Assembly (NCBI GenBank): GCA_017616925.1
Contig: JAFZXG010000111.1
Span: 1 to 5,363, forward strand
Origin: Clostridia bacterium
Lineage (GTDB): Bacteria; Bacillota; Clostridia; Christensenellales; Borkfalkiaceae
DNA length: 5,363 nucleotides
Direction: 5' to 3'
Shown here: positions 1-4,329 of the stretch, in pieces
Layout of the letters: every line of letters starts with the position of its first letter
Numbering within the stretch: the stretch's first letter is position 1
Notes under the pieces: generated by a model
The model's input: only the letters and a program-made list of their open reading frames with translations
Databases searched by the model: none
Told to the model about the DNA's origin: nothing
Program-made: the position numbers and the translations under genes

Positions 1-402
1 ATTTCCCGCGAGAACGTCGATCAACTGACTGATTTCGTCCAGTCTGACTTTTCGTATGAACCTTCCTACTTTGGTGACTCTCTCGTCGTTATCCACCGTG
101 ATCTGCGAACCCTTGTCCGCGTCTATACGCATGGAACGGAATTTGTGAATTTTAAACTTTTTTCCGTACTGCGTGATCCTTTCCTGTCTGTAAAACACCG
201 GACCTTTGGAGTCGATCTTTATCGCTATCGCAAGAATCAAAAAAACGGGTAACAGTATCAGCAGCATCAGAAAGGATGCTATTATATCGAATACCCGCTT
301 AAAAAACAACGTCGTTCTTTTTTTGCGAAGAATATCGTAATATTCCCTTACTTCTTCGGTTTTCATATTCGGCGGGAGTTTTTCCCAGCGACGTACGGTC
401 AT
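1..402 (-). CDS. PglC-type monotopic phosphoglycosyl transferase (bacterial sugar transferase), N-terminal part, cut by window edge
   Basis: Enzymes of this family move a sugar 1-phosphate from a nucleotide sugar onto polyprenyl phosphate at the inner face of the membrane, the first membrane step of glycan assembly. The visible 134 residues begin with a short basic, charged stretch (1-33). A single hydrophobic helix with a central proline follows (about 38-62, LLILLPVFLILA), matching the re-entrant helix of monotopic transferases. Next come the family blocks KGPVFYRQERI (66-76) and KKFKIHKFRSM (81-91), and then RLDEISQLIDVL (120-131), whose Asp122-Glu123 is the expected catalytic pair. The short N-terminus shows the small PglC-like form rather than the WbaP form with four extra membrane helices. 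The ATG overlaps the aminotransferase stop as ATGA, and AAGGA at 416-412 is its ribosome site, so translation is probably coupled. The C-terminus lies outside the window. The sugar cannot be told from the sequence. Confidence 0.93.
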   Translation of the reverse strand, partial: MTVRRWEKLPPNMKTEEVREYYDILRKKRTTLFFKRVFDIIASFLMLLILLPVFLILAIAIKIDSKGPVFYRQERITQYGKKFKIHKFRSMRIDADKGSQITVDNDERVTKVGRFIRKVRLDEISQLIDVLAGN

Positions 403-1628
403 TTTAAGTAATCCTTAAGTATACCGGCGTAACTTTTGACGATATAATCCGTTTCTTCGTCTTTAAGCAGAGTGTAGAGAGGCAGAGTTATTTCGTTAGT
501 GAACCGCGCCACTGCGTTCGGGAAGTTTACGGCATCGAAACCGAGATTTTTATATGCGGTGTGAAGGGGCAGGGGCTTATAGTGAACGTTACAGCAAACG
601 CCCTTTTCCGCCATTTTCCTTATTATCTCGTTGCGTTCTTCGCCCGTTATATCCGGTATGTTCGTTATGTAAAGATGCCCCGAAGAAACGTAATTTTCAG
701 TAAAATGCGGAAGAGTTTTCACTCCGAGCGGGCGCAGAGCCGCGTCGTACTTCTTTATGATCTCCTTTCTGCGTTCCAGAAGTTTTGGTAAACGCACGAA
801 TTGTCCTAATCCTATCGCGGCGGTAAAGTCGGTCATATTGCATTTATAGTAAGTACCGACTATATCGTATTCCCAATCGCCGGGCTGATCTTTGGAAAAC
901 GCGTCTTTTGACTGTCCGTGAAGGGATAAAAGTTGGAATCTGCGGTAAATATCGTTGTCGTCGATACCGTCGATACGTTTCCATACGACCGCGCCGCCTT
1001 CGCCCGTGGTAAAGTTCTTTACCGCGTGGAAGGAAAACGCCGAAAAATCCGCTATACTGCCGACGGGCTTACCGTGATACGTCGCGCCGAAAGCGTGCGC
1101 CGCGTCCGCAAGTACGACGATCCTGCCGATCGCTTTCTGAATATCGTTTTCGGACGGGGTAAAGAGATCCTTCTTTTTTTCGACGATTCCGAAAATTTTG
1201 TCATAATCGCAAGGGATACCGCCGAGATCGACGGGTATTATCGCTTTCGTATTTACCGTTATTGCCTTTTCCAAGGCATCGTAATCCATTTCGAGAGAAT
1301 CTTTTTGCGTATCTACTAAAATTATTTTCGCTCCGACGTGATCTATTACCGATGCGGAGGCGGTATAGGTGTAAGCCGAAGTGATAACTTCGTCGCCCTT
1401 TCCGATCCCTAAAAGTCTTAAGGTCATTTCCGCACAGGCGGTTTGAGAATTAAGACAGACGCAACGTGGCGTTCCGTCGTCCGAAAATCCCGCGCCTACG
1501 AATTCCGCGATTTTCTTCTCGAGTTTTTTTACTCTCGGACCGGTAGTTATCCAGCCCGATTTAAGCGCTTCCGCGACTTCGTTTATTTCAACTTCGGTTA
1601 TGTCCGGAGGTGAAAACTGAATATGCAT
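399..1628 (-). CDS. DegT/DnrJ/EryC1/StrS family PLP-dependent sugar aminotransferase
   Basis: The family transfers an amino group, usually from glutamate, to a keto group on a nucleotide-linked sugar in the cytoplasm. In this 409-residue protein the N-terminus has the usual SGWITTGPRVKKLEKKI block (24-40). SQTACAEMTLRLLGIGKGDEV (61-81) is the phosphate-binding region, TSAYTYTASASVI (83-95) follows, and ADAAHAFGA (174-182) carries Asp175, which would contact the PLP ring nitrogen. SFHAVKNFTTGEGG (199-212) holds Lys204, the Schiff-base lysine. The protein is slightly longer than the common 370-390 residues because of a charged insert near 148-168. ATG at 1628 is preceded by AAAGGAGA (1645-1638) at good spacing. 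It is the first gene after a strong promoter and overlaps a PglC-type transferase, an order that resembles the bacillosamine pathway (PglE then PglC). That makes a UDP-4-keto-6-deoxy-GlcNAc substrate plausible but unproven. Confidence 0.95.
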   Translation of the reverse strand: MHIQFSPPDITEVEINEVAEALKSGWITTGPRVKKLEKKIAEFVGAGFSDDGTPRCVCLNSQTACAEMTLRLLGIGKGDEVITSAYTYTASASVIDHVGAKIILVDTQKDSLEMDYDALEKAITVNTKAIIPVDLGGIPCDYDKIFGIVEKKKDLFTPSENDIQKAIGRIVVLADAAHAFGATYHGKPVGSIADFSAFSFHAVKNFTTGEGGAVVWKRIDGIDDNDIYRRFQLLSLHGQSKDAFSKDQPGDWEYDIVGTYYKCNMTDFTAAIGLGQFVRLPKLLERRKEIIKKYDAALRPLGVKTLPHFTENYVSSGHLYITNIPDITGEERNEIIRKMAEKGVCCNVHYKPLPLHTAYKNLGFDAVNFPNAVARFTNEITLPLYTLLKDEETDYIVKSYAGILKDYLK

Positions 1629-1652
1629 TAAAAGATTTCTCCTTTGGTGCTG

Positions 1653-1674
1653 TACCGTATCTTTAGGTACGGTA
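1653..1674 (-). repeat. Inverted repeat in the leader of the aminotransferase operon
   Basis: The arms taccgta and tacggta are perfect 7-base complements separated by 8 bases. The element lies just downstream of the predicted transcription start (about 1682) and about eight bases upstream of the ribosome site on the minus strand. It could be an operator for a dimeric repressor or a small mRNA hairpin. The sequence does not decide between these. Confidence 0.5.
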
Positions 1675-1688
1675 AATTATACTAATTT

Positions 1689-1717
1689 ATTTTACCATAA
1701 AGAAAAAGGTTTTGCAA
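1689..1717 (-). promoter_or_regulatory. Sigma-A type promoter of the aminotransferase/sugar transferase operon
   Basis: Read on the minus strand, TTGCAA (1717-1712) is followed by a 17-base spacer and TAAAAT (1694-1689). Transcription should start near 1682, giving a leader of about 54 bases before the ATG at 1628. A TATAAT at 1681-1676 is a possible second -10 box, but its matching -35 would be the weaker TTCTTT. Confidence 0.8.
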
Positions 1718-1740
1718 TCTTTTTAGTTATATAGTCGTAA

Positions 1741-1800
1741 TTATTCCGTTTTCGCTACGAAGCCGCAAGCGGCGAACGACGAGTTCGAATTTACCCCTTA
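1741..1800. other. Hairpin-rich intergenic segment between the tRNA terminator and the glycan operon promoter
   Basis: No gene is visible here. The segment holds a short GC hairpin (GCCG-CAAG-CGGC, 1762-1773). It also holds a pair TTCGC (1751-1755) / GCGAA (1772-1776) that competes with the base of that hairpin. At 1779-1790, acgagttcgaat is the inverted copy of twelve bases in the T arm of the neighbouring tRNA (1859-1870). It may be an intergenic repeat or a tRNA relic, and no function can be assigned. Confidence 0.4.
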
Positions 1801-1808
1801 TCTACAAA

Positions 1809-1840
1809 ACAAAAAGAGGCGCACTAAGCACCTCTTTTGT
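1809..1840 (-). terminator. Intrinsic terminator of tRNA-Ala(CGC)
   Basis: The arms AAAAGAGG (1812-1819) and CCTCTTTT (1831-1838) pair perfectly. After one C/A mismatch, an inner GC/GC pair closes an actaa loop. On the minus-strand transcript the hairpin begins three bases after the CCA end and runs into UUUUUGUUUUG. It separates the tRNA transcript from the glycan operon promoter downstream. Confidence 0.85.
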
Positions 1841-1842
1841 TA

Positions 1843-1918
1843 TGGTGGAGATAACGAGATTCGAACTCGTGGCCTCCGCGTTGCGAACGCGGCGCTCTAC
1901 CAACTGAGCCATACCCCC
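1843..1918 (-). tRNA. tRNA-Ala (anticodon CGC)
   Basis: The 76-base gene folds as a full cloverleaf. The acceptor GGGGGTA/TATCTCC includes the G3-U70 wobble pair that is the alanine identity signal. The D arm is GCTC/GAGC, and the anticodon arm CCGCG/CGCGG carries loop TTCGCAA, with anticodon CGC at 1885-1883. The T arm ACGAG/CTCGT is perfect with loop TTCGAAT. CCA is encoded. It reads GCG, a codon used often in the neighbouring genes. It is transcribed from its own promoter and ends in its own terminator. Confidence 0.97.
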
Positions 1919-1927
1919 GAAATTATA

Positions 1928-1944
1928 CGCCGCTTTCGTCGGCG
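1928..1944 (-). repeat. Hairpin at the 5' end of the tRNA-Ala(CGC) precursor
   Basis: CGCCG (1928-1932) and CGGCG (1940-1944) form a perfect 5-base-pair stem with a 7-base loop. The predicted transcript start is near 1944, so the hairpin would cap the 5' end of the precursor and leave nine bases before the mature tRNA. It may protect the leader or guide RNase P, which is inference. Confidence 0.5.
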
Positions 1945-1950
1945 GATTAT

Positions 1951-1979
1951 ATAATACCACATATTTTTTTCGTTGGCAA
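1951..1979 (-). promoter_or_regulatory. Sigma-A type promoter of tRNA-Ala(CGC)
   Basis: On the minus strand, TTGCCA (1979-1974) is followed by a 17-base spacer and TATTAT (1956-1951). The start would fall near 1944, about 26 bases before the tRNA. It diverges from the plus-strand tRNA promoter at 2021-2049, with about 40 bases between the two -35 boxes. Confidence 0.8.
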
Positions 1980-2020
1980 GAATTTTTCTCAACTTACAAT
2001 TAAATATTTTCGTCAAATCG

Positions 2021-2049
2021 TTGAAATATCTTTTCGGTTATGTTAGAAT
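2021..2049 (+). promoter_or_regulatory. Sigma-A type promoter upstream of tRNA-Ala(GGC)
   Basis: TTGAAA (2021-2026) is followed by a 17-base spacer and TAGAAT (2044-2049). The start would be near 2056, about 180 bases before the mature tRNA, which is an unusually long leader. No better promoter is visible between it and the tRNA. Confidence 0.75.
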
Positions 2050-2078
2050 AATAAAGTAAATTAAAGAAGAATAACCAT

Positions 2079-2107
2079 CGCAAAAAGTATCGAAGAACTT
2101 TTTTGCG
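2079..2107 (+). repeat. Hairpin 1 of the tRNA leader, with a competing alternative fold
   Basis: CGCAAAAAGT (2079-2088) pairs with ACTTTTTTGCG (2097-2107), giving ten pairs with one bulged T and loop atcgaaga. The 3' arm can instead form CTTTTTT (2098-2104) with AAAAAAG (2109-2115) around loop GCGG, so the two folds exclude each other. No U-run follows, so it is not a terminator. The A/T-rich arms weaken the case. Confidence 0.45.
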
Positions 2108-2125
2108 GAAAAAAGAAAAACAGGG

Positions 2126-2162
2126 TTCCCGAAAAAGATTGCGGAGCAAGATTTTTTGGGAA
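2126..2162 (+). repeat. Long hairpin 2 of the tRNA leader with a tandem GA/GA internal loop
   Basis: TTCCCGAAAAA (2126-2136) pairs along its full length with TTTTTTGGGAA (2152-2162), including one G-U pair. A symmetrical GA (2137-2138) / GA (2150-2151) step comes next, and then TTGC/GCAA (2139-2142 with 2146-2149) closes a three-base GGA loop. Tandem GA steps form sheared pairs in structured RNAs. It lacks a terminal U-run, so it is unlikely to be a terminator. Confidence 0.7.
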
Positions 2163-2191
2163 GAGGAGCGGCACGCTAGATGGTCAAGCGG

Positions 2192-2209
2192 GTGAGTTTA
2201 CGAACTCGC
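2192..2209 (+). repeat. Hairpin 3 of the tRNA leader, UACG tetraloop
   Basis: GTGAGTT (2192-2198) and AACTCGC (2203-2209) form seven pairs, one of them U-G, around the loop TACG, which fits the stable UNCG class. The hairpin is enclosed by the longer-range helix 2183-2190 / 2221-2227. Confidence 0.55.
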
Positions 2210-2236
2210 GGACAAGGCGGCGTTGACGCGACGAGA

Positions 2237-2312
<76 letters not shown>

Positions 2313-2339
2313 AAAGACCGCTTGAAAGCGGTCTTTTTT
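2313..2339 (+). terminator. Intrinsic terminator of tRNA-Ala(GGC)
   Basis: AAAGACCGCT (2313-2322) and AGCGGTCTTT (2327-2336) form a perfect 10-base-pair stem with loop tgaa, and the T-run continues to 2339. It lies between the tRNA and the rRNA methyltransferase, whose start is only 34 bases further on. Confidence 0.93.
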
Positions 2340-2373
2340 GCGTAAAAAAGGGGAATAACGGATAAAAGCGAGT

Positions 2374-3537
2374 ATGATGAACGTAATTCTTAAAAAAGGC
2401 GAAGAAAAGAAGATAATAAACGGTTTTCCGTGGGTTTACGCCAACGAAGTATATAAGACCGAAGGCAAAGATAAGAACGGCAGCGTGGTGAAAGTTCTCT
2501 CTTTCGACGGAAGATTTATAGGGCTCGGATTTATAAATTTCCTTTCCAAAATCTTGGTAAGGATCCTTACGCGAAAGGAAGAGACGATAGATAAAGCGTT
2601 TTTCTACGAGAGAATAAAAGCGGCGAACGAATACAGAAAGGAACTTGGCTATTCGGATAATTACAGGGCGGTGTTCGCGGAGTCGGATAAACTCCCCGGA
2701 CTTATCGTCGACAAGTACGGGAAATATCTTTCGGTGCAGTTTCTCTCGCTGGGCATGGAACTTATTAAAAGCGATATCGTCGGTATTTTAGTCGAGATCT
2801 TCTCGCCCGAAGGCATATACGAACGCAGCGACGTTCCGGTGAGAAAAAAAGAAGGACTCGAAGAGAAAAAGGGTTTTCTTTTCGGAAAGTTCGATCCCGT
2901 CGTGACGATAGAAGAAAACGGACTTAAAATGCTTGTCGACCTAAAAAACGGGCAGAAAACGGGCTATTTTCTCGACCAGAAAGAGAACAGGGACGACCTT
3001 AAACATTACGCTGAAGGAAGGACGGTTTTAGACTGTTTCTGTAACGTCGGCGGGTTTTCGTTGTGTGCGAAAAAGTACGGCGCGACCGAAGTGACCGCCG
3101 TGGACGTTTCCGAAACCGCGCTTGATTTCGTAAGGAAGAACGCCGAACTCAACGGCTTTAAGGTAAACGCCGTTTGCGCGGACGTTTTCGAGATTTTAAG
3201 AGAGTACAGGAAAGAGAAGAGAAAGTTCGGCGTAGTGATACTCGATCCGCCGGCTTTCGCCAAGACCGCGGACGCCTTGAAGGGCGCGATCGCGGGGTAT
3301 AAGGACGTCAATATTCAGGGGCTTAAACTCGTGGAAAAGGGCGGGTATCTGATCACTTGCAGTTGTTCGCAACACCTTTCGGTGCAGGGCTTTCTGAACA
3401 TGATATCCGAAAGCGTGTACGAAAGCGGAACGGAAGCGAAACTTGTGGAGTTTCGCACTCAGGGGAAGGACCACGCGACTATGATAGGATCGGAACAGGG
3501 ATTGTATCTTAAAGTCGCGGTGCTGAAAATATTATAA
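2374..3537 (+). CDS. rlmI: Class I SAM-dependent rRNA methyltransferase, RlmI (YccW) family
   Basis: RlmI methylates carbon 5 of a cytosine in 23S rRNA (C1962 in E. coli). The 387 residues match the family length. An N-terminal PUA-like RNA-binding domain occupies about 1-75 (ILKKGEEKKIINGFPWVYANE), and a middle domain spans about 76-185. A Rossmann methyltransferase follows: GQKTGYFLDQKENR (193-206), SAM motif DCFCNVGGFSL (220-230), acidic ribose-binding Asp in VDVSETAL (243-250), LDPPAF (290-295) and ITCSCSQH (327-334), which carries the expected catalytic cysteine. Motif I reads CNVGGF where YTGGF is common, a mild variation. Two ATGs stand in tandem (2374, 2377) and neither has a well-placed ribosome site. 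GGGG at 2350-2353 is too far upstream, while GCGAG just before the ATGs suits the second one better. The related RlmK domain or another m5C target is possible. The mrp gene follows after 15 bases. Confidence 0.92.
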   Translation: MMNVILKKGEEKKIINGFPWVYANEVYKTEGKDKNGSVVKVLSFDGRFIGLGFINFLSKILVRILTRKEETIDKAFFYERIKAANEYRKELGYSDNYRAVFAESDKLPGLIVDKYGKYLSVQFLSLGMELIKSDIVGILVEIFSPEGIYERSDVPVRKKEGLEEKKGFLFGKFDPVVTIEENGLKMLVDLKNGQKTGYFLDQKENRDDLKHYAEGRTVLDCFCNVGGFSLCAKKYGATEVTAVDVSETALDFVRKNAELNGFKVNAVCADVFEILREYRKEKRKFGVVILDPPAFAKTADALKGAIAGYKDVNIQGLKLVEKGGYLITCSCSQHLSVQGFLNMISESVYESGTEAKLVEFRTQGKDHATMIGSEQGLYLKVAVLKIL

Positions 3538-3552
3538 AAACAGGAGAGTAAA

Positions 3553-4329
3553 ATGGAAAACGGCGGCATAAAAAAGGAAAAACAGAACGAATTGTCCGAT
3601 GTGAAAAAGGTGATTGCGGTAGTCAGCGGAAAAGGCGGGGTGGGTAAATCTTTCGTCACTTCTCTGCTTGCGGTCGCGTCGAGAAGACGGGGTTATAAAA
3701 CCGCTGTAATGGACGCGGATATAACCGGACCGTCTATTCCGAAACTGTTCGGGGTAAAGGAAAAGGCGACTTCTCCCGACGGTAAAAATCTTCTCCCGCT
3801 TTCTACCGCTACGGGCATAAGAACTATGAGTATAAACTACCTTCTGCCCGACGACGAAGAACCGGTCGTATGGCGCGGACCTATGATTGCGGGAACGGTC
3901 AAACAGTTCTGGACGGACGTTATCTGGGACGACGTGGACTATATGTTCGTGGATATGCCCCCGGGAACGGGCGACGTGCCGCTTACGGTTTTCCAGAGTC
4001 TTCCGGTAGACGGGATCGTCGTGGTCACGTCACCGCAGGAACTCGTTTCGAATATAGTCGCAAAGGCCGTGAAAATGGCGGAGATGATGAACGTTAAAAT
4101 ACTCGGTATCGTTGAGAATATGTCTTATTATAAATGTACCGCGTGCGGAGAAAAACTCGACGTTTTCGGGAAAAGCAAAGTAGAAGAAACGGCGAAGAAA
4201 TTCGGGCTGAACAAATACGCCCGCATACCCGTCGATCCCGAATTCACACGTCTGTGCGACGAAGGGAAGATCGAAATGATAGACGGCGGGTTTTCGGCCG
4301 ATCTCGAAAGTATGGTTTTCGGAGAATAA
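3553..4329 (+). CDS. mrp: Mrp/NBP35/ApbC family P-loop ATPase, iron-sulfur cluster carrier
   Basis: Members bind an Fe-S cluster at a dimer interface and pass it to target proteins in the cytoplasm, using ATP. The 258 residues show a deviant Walker A, SGKGGVGKS (25-33), with its signature lysine at 27. They also show DADITGPSIPKLFG (54-67), VVWRGPMIAGTVKQFW (105-120), the Walker B-like VDMPPGTGD (133-141) and VTSPQELVS (158-166). ENMSYYKCTACGE (188-200) supplies the bridging CxxC, Cys195 and Cys198. The N-terminal DUF59 (MIP18) domain found in many longer homologues is absent, leaving only a short charged tail (1-17). ATG at 3553 follows AGGAG (3542-3546) at a six-base spacing. It sits between an rRNA methyltransferase and a DNA polymerase, and its last codons hold the ribosome site of the polymerase. 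Confidence 0.96.
   Translation: MENGGIKKEKQNELSDVKKVIAVVSGKGGVGKSFVTSLLAVASRRRGYKTAVMDADITGPSIPKLFGVKEKATSPDGKNLLPLSTATGIRTMSINYLLPDDEEPVVWRGPMIAGTVKQFWTDVIWDDVDYMFVDMPPGTGDVPLTVFQSLPVDGIVVVTSPQELVSNIVAKAVKMAEMMNVKILGIVENMSYYKCTACGEKLDVFGKSKVEETAKKFGLNKYARIPVDPEFTRLCDEGKIEMIDGGFSADLESMVFGE

Larger units (their letters stand above)
2056..2236 (+). ncRNA. Candidate structured leader RNA ahead of tRNA-Ala(GGC), no family recognised
   Basis: This stretch lies between a good promoter and the 5' end of a tRNA and has no convincing coding frame. It contains three separate inverted repeats: stem 2079-2107, long stem 2126-2162 and stem 2192-2209. The last sits inside a second helix, GTCAA (2183-2187) with TTGAC (2223-2227), continued by CG/CG (2189-2190 with 2221-2222) across a bulged G. 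This nested fold ends about six bases before the tRNA. RNase P cleavage would release an RNA of about 180 bases. It could be a stable small RNA, a regulatory leader or a dispersed repeat that happens to lie here. It shows no 6S, SRP, RNase P, tmRNA or T-box hallmarks that I can see. Confidence 0.4.

Noticed and set aside
561..1319. Plus-strand open frames opposite the aminotransferase
   Set aside because: They lie antisense to a gene with clear family motifs throughout, and their translations are compositionally odd with no recognisable domain.
1773..1787. CGAAC-5-GTTCG palindrome resembling a Gram-positive LexA (SOS) box
   Set aside because: The box needs a four-base spacer and here it is five. 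It is also not placed at a promoter of the polymerase cluster.
2126..2162. Intrinsic terminator
   Set aside because: The stem is followed by gaggagcgg rather than a U-run, and the T-run is buried in the stem.
2160..2236. Possible T-box leader for alanine (TGGTCAAGCGGG resembles TGGTACCGCGGG)
   Set aside because: The match is poor, no antiterminator/terminator pair is present, and the downstream gene is a tRNA rather than an amino-acid gene.
3006..3659. Minus-strand open frames opposite the methyltransferase and the start of mrp
   Set aside because: They mirror well-identified plus-strand genes and have no ribosome sites or domain motifs.
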